NCBI GenBank assembly: GCA_902363335.1
Contig: CABIZV010000001.1
Coordinates: 1,240,001-1,304,000, forward strand
DNA from: Enterobacteriaceae bacterium
GTDB taxonomy: Bacteria; Pseudomonadota; Gammaproteobacteria; Enterobacterales; Enterobacteriaceae
Length of the DNA: 64,000 nucleotides
Direction of reading: 5' to 3'
The translations under genes and the position numbers were made by a program. Positions 35,214 through 44,140 of this stretch are shown here, one piece after another (positions within the stretch are counted from its first letter, which is position 1; each line of letters opens with the position of its first letter). The notes beneath the pieces were generated by a model. The model saw only the letters and a list, made by a program, of their open reading frames with translations. It made no database searches and was not told the DNA's origin.

Positions 35214-36083
35214 TTTGGCCGCCAAATCAAAGTTATCCCGGTTAAATTTACCGGTATTCACCAGTCGCTCAACCTCGTCCCACAGGAGGTAGAGCCAGCG
35301 CCGCCAGAGGAAAGCCTCAGCCACCGGTGCGCGCTGGAGGTAGTGCCACAGCAGCTGTTCCGCCTGCCCGCTTTCATGCAGGCGGAACAGGTCATATTCT
35401 CTTGGCGCCCACAGTATCGGCCCCGGGCCAACCATCGCCAGTAGCTGATCGCTGCGTGAATCTTTCAGCATACTGCGCAGCGTCAAATGCCCGTGTACCA
35501 ATACGCAGTTATCGCTAAACCCGTCAAAGAGCGTATCCAGGCGTTCACGGGTGCGAAACAGCAGCCGTTTGTCCTGCATCGTCAACCCCGTATTGTGATA
35601 GAGGCTAAGCGTCTCCCACAGCACTTCAAGCCGCTGGCGATACCAATTAGGCCAGCTATTTTCCTGGGTGCCATCGACAAAACCGACGCTTCCTGAGCTG
35701 TCTATTCTGTGCCACGCCAGCATCGCTTCAACAATTTGGTCTTTGAGGGCATCCCAGCGCTGCGGGTTGCGGGTGGGTGCTTCGACAGGGACACCACGAA
35801 GGCGCTCAAGCAGCAGAACATCCGGCCCGGGATGTTCCTCGTGGGTCATGACGCCGTAAACCACCGGCATACGCACGGTGCCGCTGCGCGCCAGCATTGA
35901 GATTTTCCAGGCTAACTGCCGGGCTATACCGGGCGAGGAGAAGCTCCGGGCCAGTAACGGCATCGGGTTTCCTTCGGCATCATACAACGACCACAGCGCG
36001 GTATCCGTCTGCTCGTTAATACATTCCACGCGGCTGAGTGGTTCACCCAAAAGATGGCTAAGTTCTACACGTAGCTGTTCCAT
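35190..36083 (-). CDS. ycbJ: YcbJ, aminoglycoside-phosphotransferase-like protein
   Basis: 297 residues, same as E. coli YcbJ. The fold family (APH/choline kinase-like) is suggested by LLLERLRGV in the hinge region and VLVHGHLTLRSMLKD in place of the Brenner HGDxxxxN loop. There the catalytic Asp position holds His, and the metal-binding DxD segment reads MVGPGPILWAPREYD, so kinase activity is doubtful. Function unknown. It sits between elyC and kdsB in the conserved order. Confidence 0.85.
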   Translation of the reverse strand: MEQLRVELSHLLGEPLSRVECINEQTDTALWSLYDAEGNPMPLLARSFSSPGIARQLAWKISMLARSGTVRMPVVYGVMTHEEHPGPDVLLLERLRGVPVEAPTRNPQRWDALKDQIVEAMLAWHRIDSSGSVGFVDGTQENSWPNWYRQRLEVLWETLSLYHNTGLTMQDKRLLFRTRERLDTLFDGFSDNCVLVHGHLTLRSMLKDSRSDQLLAMVGPGPILWAPREYDLFRLHESGQAEQLLWHYLQRAPVAEAFLWRRWLYLLWDEVERLVNTGKFNRDNFDLAAKSLLPWLS

Positions 36084-36222
36084 GTCAGATTACCCCTATA
36101 AAAGCCACTGCTTTCATAATGAGCATATGGAGTGGGAATTTCACCAGACAAGATCAAAATTGCAACAGAAAATCCGGAAATACTGCAGGAGAGACGCCCC
36201 CTGATGACAGGAGGCGGGAGGA

Positions 36223-36969
36223 TTACTTCATTTCGGCGCGAACGCGATTCAGATCTTCAAGCGTATCCACGCCCGTACCCGGGACTTCTTTCGCCACAGC
36301 GACGTGAATTTTTTCGCCATACCACAGCACGCGCAGCTGCTCGAGCATCTCAATGTGCTCAAGCGGGCTTGGCGCCCAGTTAACGTAGCGGCGGATAAAA
36401 CCGGCACGATAACCATAAATACCGATGTGGCGCAGCAGGGTGTCACCAATCTCTTCGCGGGTTTTCGCGAAACGGTCGCGATCCCAGGGGATCGTCGCGC
36501 GGGAGAAATAGAGCGCATAACCGTCTTTGTCCATCACCACTTTCACGGCATTCGGGTTAAAGGCTTCTTCCGCATCGTGGATTGGCACCGCGAGAGTAGC
36601 CATCCCAGAATGGCTGGCGGCTAGGTTTTCTGCTACCTGGCGGATAATAACCGCCGGGATCATCGGCTCATCGCCCTGCACGTTAACGATAACGGTGTCG
36701 TCGCTAAATCCGCACTTCTCAACCACTTCTGCCAGACGTTCGGTGCCGGACTGATGATCGGCACGCGTCATGCAAACTTCACCACCGGCCGCTTCAACAA
36801 CGTTCGCCACGTCAGGATGGTCAGTTGCCACGATAATGCGCTCAGCGCCAGATTCACGCGCGCGTTCCAGCACGTGTACAATCATCGGCTTGCCGTTGAT
36901 GTCCTGTAAAGGTTTGCCCGGCAGGCGCGTAGAGGCAAAACGCGCGGGAATGATGACAACGAAACTCAT
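36223..36969 (-). CDS. kdsB: KdsB, CMP-Kdo synthetase
   Basis: 248 residues. Nucleotidyltransferase with the N-terminal CTP loop IPARFASTRLPGKPL near residue 7 and VQGDEPMIP near residue 98. It activates Kdo with CTP for lipid A inner-core assembly. The start overlaps the ycaR stop by 4 bases (ATGA), so it is co-translated. It belongs to the LPS cluster with lpxK and msbA. Confidence 0.97.
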   Translation of the reverse strand: MSFVVIIPARFASTRLPGKPLQDINGKPMIVHVLERARESGAERIIVATDHPDVANVVEAAGGEVCMTRADHQSGTERLAEVVEKCGFSDDTVIVNVQGDEPMIPAVIIRQVAENLAASHSGMATLAVPIHDAEEAFNPNAVKVVMDKDGYALYFSRATIPWDRDRFAKTREEIGDTLLRHIGIYGYRAGFIRRYVNWAPSPLEHIEMLEQLRVLWYGEKIHVAVAKEVPGTGVDTLEDLNRVRAEMK

Positions 36970-37148
36970 GGTCGGTTCTCTTCGGCTGCGAGTACGCGGG
37001 CTTCAGTTTCCAGCAAAACGGGAATTCCGTCACGCAGGGGAAACGCCAGATTATCAATTTTGCAAATCAGTTCTTGCTTGTCCTGGCTGTAGTAAAGTTT
37101 ACCGTTGCAAACCGGGCAGGCAATAATTTCAAGTAGACGGTGATCCAT
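36966..37148 (-). CDS. ycaR: YcaR, small Trm112-like protein
   Basis: 60 residues from MDHRLLEIIACPVCNGKL, exactly the E. coli length; a strong site (TCAGGAGGAACC) precedes the ATG at 37146-37148, ruling out an upstream extension. UPF0434/Trm112 family with CPVC and a later single Cys (ELICK), hinting at partial zinc-ribbon character. Function unknown. Translationally coupled to kdsB. Confidence 0.95.
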   Translation of the reverse strand: MDHRLLEIIACPVCNGKLYYSQDKQELICKIDNLAFPLRDGIPVLLETEARVLAAEENRP

Positions 37149-37199
37149 GGTTCCTCCTGATGGGCCGTATCGAAAACCAGTGCAGCATATCATAGAGCG

Positions 37200-38432
37200 C
37201 TAACGGTCGGCGTCAATCTCCCAACCGTGACGTTGTTGAATAAAGAGTTTTTCAGCCACCTGCCCCAGCCTTATACGGTTCGCCCCTTGCCATCGGGCAA
37301 AGTCATTAATGGCCTGAATCAATCCGGTTTCCAGATGCTGAGTTATCCTCACGCCATCTTCCAGATACAGGGAGAAAATCTCCAGCACGCCGTCACGACG
37401 ATGCATTTTGCTGTCCATCCGTCCGACGATTTCGCCGCGGTGCAACAGCGGCAAAACAAAATAGCCGTACTGACGTTTAGGTGCAGGCGTATAGCATTCA
37501 AGCCGGTAAGTAAAATCGAATAGCTGCTCGGCACGCTTACGGTCCCAGACGACCGGATCGAACGGTGACAGCACCGCGCTATGCGTCGCCTTGAGTTTGC
37601 CCGCTAATGCCAGATTGAGCTGGGGAGATAAACTCGCATGTACCCACATCTCACCGAGACTTTCGACGTTTACCGCGAGTACCATTCCGGCTTCTTGCCA
37701 GCGTGACATCAGGGCCGCTAAATCAGGCTGTCGTAAACGATAATAGTCCGCTAACCACTGGGGACGAAAAATCCCTAAGCTACGCGCGCTGTTTTCCAGC
37801 ATCACCTCTTCAGCCTGCGCCTGCGTTAACGCATCGGTTTTATCATCCCAGTGCGGCATCACGCGCTCGGTGAGATCGTAAACCCGCTGGAAGTTTCGCC
37901 GCGCCACCACCATCACCTCCCCGGCGGTAAACAGCCCTTCGAGATGACGTTTGTGCGGTTTCCATTCCCACCAGCCGGTTTCCCCCTTACGAGGATGGCT
38001 AAAATCGGCGGAGCGTACGGGCCCTTTTTCAGCGATATGCGCCTTCAGCGCAGCAATATCTTCGGCGTATTCATCCATCCAGCCTTGATGATATTTCCAG
38101 CCCATTTTATGGGGGGCAAGCATGCGATGACGCACAAGCGGAAAATCGCTGCGCGGCAGGAAGCAGGCTTCATGGGCCCAGTACTCCATGAGTTCGCCAC
38201 GAGAAAGCGCATCGTCCAGCCATGAAGGCGGATAAGCGCCGAGTCGACTGAAAAGCACCAGATAAGGGCTGCGGGCCACCACGTTGATGGTATCAATTTG
38301 CAGCAAAGACATGCGCTGGATAGTCGGGAGGATATCTGCCGCTTTCGGTTTGCGGCGTGGGCGGTGCAGAAGGCCCTGCGCCGCGAGGTGAAGATGGCGT
38401 GCGGCGCGGAGGGTAAGTTGCCGTTCAGTCAT
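37200..38432 (-). CDS. ycaQ: YcaQ (AlkX), DNA interstrand crosslink glycosylase
   Basis: 410 residues from MTERQLTLRAARHLHLAAQG, matching E. coli; GGGGGAA precedes this ATG, so the nine-residue upstream extension is rejected. HTH_42 fold of tandem winged helices. The catalytic Q-hydrophobic-D motif is QID in LLQIDTINVVARSPY near residue 44. In E. coli YcaQ unhooks nitrogen-mustard crosslinks and removes N7-alkylguanines. It begins 30 bases after lpxK. Confidence 0.93.
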   Translation of the reverse strand: MTERQLTLRAARHLHLAAQGLLHRPRRKPKAADILPTIQRMSLLQIDTINVVARSPYLVLFSRLGAYPPSWLDDALSRGELMEYWAHEACFLPRSDFPLVRHRMLAPHKMGWKYHQGWMDEYAEDIAALKAHIAEKGPVRSADFSHPRKGETGWWEWKPHKRHLEGLFTAGEVMVVARRNFQRVYDLTERVMPHWDDKTDALTQAQAEEVMLENSARSLGIFRPQWLADYYRLRQPDLAALMSRWQEAGMVLAVNVESLGEMWVHASLSPQLNLALAGKLKATHSAVLSPFDPVVWDRKRAEQLFDFTYRLECYTPAPKRQYGYFVLPLLHRGEIVGRMDSKMHRRDGVLEIFSLYLEDGVRITQHLETGLIQAINDFARWQGANRIRLGQVAEKLFIQQRHGWEIDADR

Positions 38433-38462
38433 GCCGGTTCCCCCAGTTATCGCCGACACCCG

Positions 38463-39443
38463 TTAGTGCCGTGCGAGGGTTATCAATTCCTGTAACAGCG
38501 TCTGAGCACGGTCGCCGGTGAGCACGGCGTCGACCGGCAGATACCACCAGTTATCCTGCGCAAAGTGGCGGCATTTCACCGCGTCTTTTTCCGTCATGAT
38601 TAAGGTTTGGCCCGGTTCAACCAACGATTCAACATCCGCCTGAGTCAGCGCCTGATGATCGGCCAGTGCAACCGTACGCACCGGTTGCAGGCCATTATCA
38701 TTAAGCGTGGCAAAAAAGCGTGGAGGATGACCAATTCCCGCCATCGCCACCACGTTTTGCAACGCATTGAGAGGGCAGCGTTCGCCGGTGAGAAGGTTTA
38801 CCGCGTCCCCCGGACACAGCGTCATCGGAATTTCTCCCGCCTGTGCCTGACCGCCGTTAACGATGCGGGCGTCTACCGTCTTTAAACGTGACGCCCGCTC
38901 GCGCATCGGCCCCGCCGGTAACCACCAGCCGTTGCCGAAACGGCGAACGCCGTCGATAACCACAATCTCTTTATCGCGCGCCAGCCGATAATGCTGGAGG
39001 CCATCATCCGTGACGATAATCTGCACATCATGCGCCGCCAGTAACGCCTTTACGGCGTCGACCCGTACGGGCGACACCGCAACGGGAGCACCGGTGCGCT
39101 GGAAAATCAGTACCGGTTCATCGCCCGCTTGCGACGTGGTGGTGTCCTTAGTGAGCAACAGCGGATAGCGTTCTGCTTTTCCGCCGTAACCGCGAGACAC
39201 CACGCCCACACGAATACCTTGTTGCTGCAACTGTTCAACAAGCCAGATAACCACCGGTGTTTTACCATTGCCACCCGCCGTCAGATTTCCGACAACGACG
39301 ACCGGACAAGGCGCTCGCCAGGTTTTTTTAATCCCGAGCTGATAGCACAGTCGGATGCTGCTGCTCACCAGGCCATAAAGCCAGGAAAGCGGCAGCAATA
39401 GCCGCCACAGCGGCGATTCGCCCGACCAGATTTTCGCAATCAT
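38463..39443 (-). CDS. lpxK: LpxK, tetraacyldisaccharide 4'-kinase
   Basis: 326 residues (328 in E. coli). N-terminal membrane helix (LWRLLLPLSWLYGLVSS) then a P-loop GNLTAGGNGKTPV near residue 52 and VVSRGYGG. It phosphorylates the 4' position of the lipid A disaccharide on the inner face of the inner membrane. Its ATG overlaps the msbA stop by 4 bases, matching the coupled msbA-lpxK pair in E. coli. Confidence 0.97.
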   Translation of the reverse strand: MIAKIWSGESPLWRLLLPLSWLYGLVSSSIRLCYQLGIKKTWRAPCPVVVVGNLTAGGNGKTPVVIWLVEQLQQQGIRVGVVSRGYGGKAERYPLLLTKDTTTSQAGDEPVLIFQRTGAPVAVSPVRVDAVKALLAAHDVQIIVTDDGLQHYRLARDKEIVVIDGVRRFGNGWWLPAGPMRERASRLKTVDARIVNGGQAQAGEIPMTLCPGDAVNLLTGERCPLNALQNVVAMAGIGHPPRFFATLNDNGLQPVRTVALADHQALTQADVESLVEPGQTLIMTEKDAVKCRHFAQDNWWYLPVDAVLTGDRAQTLLQELITLARH

Positions 39444-41188
39444 TCGCCAAACTGCATTTTATGCAACTGCGCGTACACGCCACGATGTTCCAGCAGTTTC
39501 TGGTGATTACCACGCTCAACGATGACACCGTCCTCAACGACGATAATTTCATCGGCCTGTTCAATGGTGGAGAGACGGTGCGCGATCACCAGCGATGTGC
39601 GGTTTTTCTGCAACTCATCGAGTGCCGACTGAATCGCACGTTCTGATTCGGTATCCAGTGCCGAGGTGGCCTCATCGAGGATCAGTATCGGGCTGTTACG
39701 AAGCAGGGCTCGCGCAATGGCAATACGCTGACGTTGTCCACCGGAGAGCAGCACGCCATTTTCACCAATGATGGTATCAAGGCCGTTATCCATTTTATTG
39801 ATAAAGTCCATTGCGTAAGCCATACGTGCGGCTTCTTCAATCTGTTCACGGCTGAACTCTTCAGTGCGCGCATACGCAATGTTATTGGCAACCGTGTCGT
39901 TGAACAGGTGGACGTTCTGTGAGACCAGGGCAACCTGATTACGCAGCGAGGAAAGCTTATACTCACGCAGGTCGTGACCGTCGAGTAAAATTTCGCCTTG
40001 ATCGATATCGTAGAAACGCGTTAACAGGCTGGCGATGGTCGATTTGCCCGATCCTGAACGCCCCACCAATGCAACGGTTTTGCCTTCAGGGATCGTCAGG
40101 TTGATATCGCGCAGCGCCGGAATTTCACGGCCTGGGTAGGTAAAGGTGACGTTACGGAATTCAACCGTCCCCTTCGCACGTTCAACTTCGAGCTTACCTT
40201 CGTCTTTTTCCTGCTCACTGTCGAGAATGGAGAACAGCGTCTGGCACGCCGCCATCCCACGCTGGAACTGGGCGTTAACGTTAGTTAACGATTTCAGCGG
40301 ACGCATCAGCGCAATCATTGAGGAGAAGACCACGGTGATGGTACCGGCTGTCAGCGTTTCCATCACGCTTGGGAAGCTTGCCGCATACAGCACAAAGGCC
40401 AGCGCCAGTGAGGCAATCAGCTGGATGATAGGGTCAGAGATAGATGATGCGGAGACCAGTTTCATCCCCTGCAAACGCATCTTGTTGCTGACTTTATCAA
40501 AGCGCTGAGTTTCAACACCCTGACCACCGAACATCAGCACTTCTTTATGCCCTTTAAGCATCTGCTCGGCGCTGGTGGTGACCTGCCCCATGGTATTCTG
40601 CATGTTTTTACTGATGCTACGGAAGCGCTTGGAGACCACGCGAATCGCTATCGACACGATAGGTGCCAGAACGATAAGAATGACCGAGAGCTGCCAGCTA
40701 TAGTAAAACATCATGATAAACAGGCCGATTATCGACGCACCTTCACGCACTACGGTAATCAGTGCGCTGGAGGAAGAGGAGGCAACCTGTTCTGAATCAT
40801 AGGTAATGCGTGACAGCAGCGTCCCGGTGGACTGCTTGTCAAAGAAAGAAACCGGCATGCCCATCATATGGCTAAACAGCCGACGGCGGATGGTCATCAC
40901 CACTTTGCCGGAAACCCAGGAAATACAGTAGCTAGAGACATAGCTTGTAATACCACGGAGGATCATCAAGCCAATAACGACCAGCGGCATCCACAGCAGC
41001 ACTGAGCGATCTGTTTTACCAAAACCATCATCCAGTAATGGTTTAAGAAGCGATAACATGAAGGTATCGCTGGCTGCGTTGACAATTAACGCAATAGCCG
41101 CCACGATCAACCCGGCTTTAAACGGCGCGATAGTCGGCCAGAGTCGGCGGAAGGTCTGCCACGTGGAGAGATCTTTGTCGTTATGCAT
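39440..41188 (-). CDS. msbA: MsbA, lipid A flippase (ABC exporter)
   Basis: 582 residues. Six membrane helices in the first 330 residues, then an ATPase domain: Walker A GRSGSGKST near 376, signature LLSGGQRQR, Walker B ILILDEATSALD, and the switch His in IAHRLST. A homodimer flips core-lipid A to the periplasmic face of the inner membrane using ATP. The gap to comEC upstream is 36 bases. Confidence 0.98.
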   Translation of the reverse strand: MHNDKDLSTWQTFRRLWPTIAPFKAGLIVAAIALIVNAASDTFMLSLLKPLLDDGFGKTDRSVLLWMPLVVIGLMILRGITSYVSSYCISWVSGKVVMTIRRRLFSHMMGMPVSFFDKQSTGTLLSRITYDSEQVASSSSSALITVVREGASIIGLFIMMFYYSWQLSVILIVLAPIVSIAIRVVSKRFRSISKNMQNTMGQVTTSAEQMLKGHKEVLMFGGQGVETQRFDKVSNKMRLQGMKLVSASSISDPIIQLIASLALAFVLYAASFPSVMETLTAGTITVVFSSMIALMRPLKSLTNVNAQFQRGMAACQTLFSILDSEQEKDEGKLEVERAKGTVEFRNVTFTYPGREIPALRDINLTIPEGKTVALVGRSGSGKSTIASLLTRFYDIDQGEILLDGHDLREYKLSSLRNQVALVSQNVHLFNDTVANNIAYARTEEFSREQIEEAARMAYAMDFINKMDNGLDTIIGENGVLLSGGQRQRIAIARALLRNSPILILDEATSALDTESERAIQSALDELQKNRTSLVIAHRLSTIEQADEIIVVEDGVIVERGNHQKLLEHRGVYAQLHKMQFGE

Positions 41189-41224
41189 TCAAAAAACCAG
41201 CTTATGTTGAAATAGCCGCATATT

Positions 41225-43486
41225 CTACCCGTTATCGCGAGTCTCGCCAAACCACTGATGATACCAACGAGGTAAAAGTTGATCTCGTAGGCTCTCAACC
41301 TTCCAGCCTTTGGCGTTAAAAGTGACGGTAATTTGCCCCTGATGTGGGGTATCAAACCAGGCATATTGGCGTTGGCGATAACGTGCTTTTACGCTAGTGG
41401 AAGGCAGTCGCCACGCGTTATAGCGGGATGCGGAAGCCAGGGCAGCCATGCCACCCACCCGTTGCAGTAATGCCATGCCCGACGATGTCGAACTACCATG
41501 GTGTGGAACCTGAATAATTGTAGACGCAAATGGCCGCCAGAAATGGCTAATCATGGACATTTCTGCCGCTAATTCAACATCTCCTGTGAGCAGAATGCTA
41601 TTTTTACCATCATCAATCCTCACCACGCAGGATCCATTATTCCCTTTTTGCACTTTGCCAGGCAGCGGCCACAGTACGCGGAAAGTCAGCCCCTGCCACC
41701 GCCATGTTTCCCCACGCAGACAAGGCTTATGCCCCGCCCACCCCAACGGGCTTTTCACCCAGGCGTGCGGCCAGGTCTGCTGTATGGCGTGCAGTCCGCC
41801 ACGGTGATCCAGATGTTCGTGGCTGAGGATAATGCCCTCGGGCGTCAGCCCATGCCATCGCAGCCAGGGAATAATCAGCTGATCGCCGCTGTTGCCCTCA
41901 GGCCATGCCAGGCCCGTATCATAGAGGATCGCGCTATCCCCTTTCGAGATAACCATCGCCAGCCCCTGCCCGACATCCAGCATCGTCACTTGCCATTGAT
42001 CGGCAGGAGTTTTCCGCCACAGGGGGAAAGCAAGCAATGTGCATAGTGGTATCCATAGCGCTGAAAATTGCCACCCGCCACGCAGACGCCAGAGCACAAC
42101 GGCCAACCAGGGAACCAGCGATATTCCCAGCCATGCCCCGTCAATAGGCAACCAGCCCGCAGGCAGTAAACGCAAGTATGCAAAGACCAGCGCCAGCACG
42201 CGGTCCGCGCCGTACCACACCACCATCTCAACGGCGGCAGGCGCGCAGAGATGGAGAAACATCGCCAATAAAATCATTGGCACGGCGATAAACGTAATCA
42301 CCGGCACGGCAACTATGTTGGCCAGCAATGACGTCAGGCTTATGCCATGAAACAGCCAGATTTGCAGGGGGGCCAGCAAAAGCATCAGCCCAATCTGCAA
42401 ATGAATAAGGCTTACCAGCGGGCGCAGTCGACGTGAAAAATAACCTTCAGGTAGCGGCACCCATTGATACCAGAAAATCAGCGTGCCGACGGCAAAAGCT
42501 GATAGCCATAAGCTATCCGAAAGTACCGCCAACGGATCGACAAATACAATGGTTGCCAGACAACACAACCACACTTCCCAGCCCGTCCACTGTCGGCCGC
42601 TCAAACGAAGCGAATACCAGATACCCGCAGCAACCACGGTTCGCAACGCGGGAGGCTGCATGCCTGTCAGCATGGCGTAGGCCATCGCACACACCCACCC
42701 CACCAGCAGCGGATGCCGCCAGCTTATAAACCTGGCGGGGAGAAAAAACTGGATCCCACGAATCAGCAACCATCCCAGTGAAGCGCCCAGCGCAATATGA
42801 AGCCCGGATATCGCCATCAGGTGCGAGGTGCCTGTCTGCTGCATCAACGTTTTAATATCCTGAGATATCGCTAAACGCTCCCCCATCCCCAGTCCCAGCA
42901 TCACATCGCGCCAGGGTAAACTCCCCACGGTATCTCTTAACGAATTTAAAAAGCGCGCCCGGAGGCTACAGGTTGTATCCAGCGGTTCAGCGGCGATAAT
43001 GCGCCCCGTCAGCGCGCGATGTTGCGAAATCGCATAACGCTGCGAGTCAAATCCACCGTCATTTAGCTGCCCATGGACCGCCCTCGCGCTTACCGTCATG
43101 CGCCAGCGCTGCCCTGCACAGGGAGGAGACGGTAGATAGTTCCCGTACAAAACCATCACCGCTCCCGGGAAAAGACGTTGTCCTTCCAGATGGGTAATAT
43201 TGACTTGATGCGTGGTTTGCCCATCAGTCTGCGTCAGCAGCATTTCAATATGGCGATTCTTTCCCGGTAAGATTTCAGCAGGTAGTTTCACCTGCCAGGC
43301 GGCCAGCACCGCCCAGCAGAACATGAGGCCTGTCAGGCTGATAATTCGCGCAACTTTGCCACAAGCAGCCAGCAAAATGAGCGCAATCACGGCGCACTTT
43401 ATGGACGTGAGTGAGGGTAATTCCGGCAATATGCTCAATGGAATAATGCCGAGCAAAACGCTGCAGGCGAGCTGTGGAAGACGCAT
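41225..43486 (-). CDS. comEC: ComEC-family protein (YcaI)
   Basis: 753 residues (754 in E. coli). Order: N-terminal membrane helices and an OB-like domain, the competence domain with about ten helices (MAISGLHIALGASLGWLL, LTGMQPPALRTVVAAG), then a metallo-beta-lactamase domain (LSHEHLDHRGGLHAI, VPHHGSSTSS). The family forms the inner-membrane channel for single-stranded DNA uptake in competent bacteria; in enterics its use is uncertain. The start has an AAGGAGG site. It opens the comEC-msbA-lpxK run. Confidence 0.95.
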   Translation of the reverse strand: MRLPQLACSVLLGIIPLSILPELPSLTSIKCAVIALILLAACGKVARIISLTGLMFCWAVLAAWQVKLPAEILPGKNRHIEMLLTQTDGQTTHQVNITHLEGQRLFPGAVMVLYGNYLPSPPCAGQRWRMTVSARAVHGQLNDGGFDSQRYAISQHRALTGRIIAAEPLDTTCSLRARFLNSLRDTVGSLPWRDVMLGLGMGERLAISQDIKTLMQQTGTSHLMAISGLHIALGASLGWLLIRGIQFFLPARFISWRHPLLVGWVCAMAYAMLTGMQPPALRTVVAAGIWYSLRLSGRQWTGWEVWLCCLATIVFVDPLAVLSDSLWLSAFAVGTLIFWYQWVPLPEGYFSRRLRPLVSLIHLQIGLMLLLAPLQIWLFHGISLTSLLANIVAVPVITFIAVPMILLAMFLHLCAPAAVEMVVWYGADRVLALVFAYLRLLPAGWLPIDGAWLGISLVPWLAVVLWRLRGGWQFSALWIPLCTLLAFPLWRKTPADQWQVTMLDVGQGLAMVISKGDSAILYDTGLAWPEGNSGDQLIIPWLRWHGLTPEGIILSHEHLDHRGGLHAIQQTWPHAWVKSPLGWAGHKPCLRGETWRWQGLTFRVLWPLPGKVQKGNNGSCVVRIDDGKNSILLTGDVELAAEMSMISHFWRPFASTIIQVPHHGSSTSSGMALLQRVGGMAALASASRYNAWRLPSTSVKARYRQRQYAWFDTPHQGQITVTFNAKGWKVESLRDQLLPRWYHQWFGETRDNG

Positions 43487-43645
43487 TAAAACCTCCTTGT
43501 TGCAGGAAGTGTCGCGCCAGATACCATTTTTGTCGTGAGGATAAAATAGACGTTACGCGGCGGGTTCCACAGAAGTTTATGGCGGCGGTAAGAGTTGCAG
43601 TTGAAATGCGAGGCGGGTTCCAGAGGTGCAGGGTTTGCAGAAACG

Positions 43646-43671
43646 AAAAAAGCACCCGAAGGTGCTTTTTT
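43646..43671 (-). terminator. Terminator of ihfB
   Basis: Eleven-base stem AAAAAAGCACC/GGTGCTTTTTT with a CGAA loop, 34 bases after the ihfB stop; the T-run on the minus strand is part of the stem. Confidence 0.9.
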
Positions 43672-43704
43672 CTCAATCAAGTTGGTCGCCGGAGCGGCGG
43701 TAAC

Positions 43705-43989
43705 TCAATCGTAAATATTGGCGCGGTCGCGCAGTTCTTTGCCTGGTTTAAAGTGCGGCACGTATTTGCCTTCCAGTTCCACTTTGTCGCCAGTCTTCGG
43801 GTTACGCCCGGTACGTGGTGCTCTGTAGTGCAGAGAGAAGCTGCCGAAACCGCGGATTTCAATGCGCTCGCCTTCAGCAAGAGTCGTAGCCATATGCTCC
43901 AACATCTCTTTTACCGCATCTTCCACTGCCTTAGCAGGGATATGGGATTGCTGGCTGGCAAGTCTTTCAATCAATTCTGACTTGGTCAT
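43705..43989 (-). CDS. ihfB: IhfB, integration host factor beta subunit
   Basis: 94 residues. HU/IHF fold: helical N-terminus MTKSELIERLASQQ and the DNA-inserting beta-arm PRTGRNPKTGDKV with the intercalating Pro. The heterodimer with IhfA bends DNA by about 160 degrees at specific sites in recombination, replication and transcription. It follows rpsA by 151 bases and has its own terminator. Confidence 0.98.
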   Translation of the reverse strand: MTKSELIERLASQQSHIPAKAVEDAVKEMLEHMATTLAEGERIEIRGFGSFSLHYRAPRTGRNPKTGDKVELEGKYVPHFKPGKELRDRANIYD

Positions 43990-44037
43990 GATTCCTCCGG
44001 TTTCCTTTAAGGAAAATTAGCTAACAGCTTATTAAAC

Positions 44038-44090
44038 AAGGGCGGCCGTAGCCGCCCTTTGTGCTAGATTACAGGCCGAAACCTGTAATC
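44038..44090 (-). terminator. Two hairpins after rpsA
   Basis: Reading the minus strand from rpsA, first GATTACAGG/CCTGTAATC with a six-base loop (44067-44090), then a GC-rich AAGGGCGGC/GCCGCCCTT with CGTA loop (44038-44059), followed by TTGTTTAATAA. The second is the likely rpsA terminator; the T-run is weak, so readthrough into ihfB is possible. Confidence 0.7.
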
Positions 44091-44140
44091 TGTCAAGTAA
44101 ACTCATCACAATTCAGATTGTTAAGCCTGAATGGATAAAA

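Noticed and set aside
36195..36216. Hairpin CGCCCCCT/AGGAGGCG after kdsB as a terminator
   Set aside because: The stem has a C-A mismatch and no T-run follows on the minus strand.
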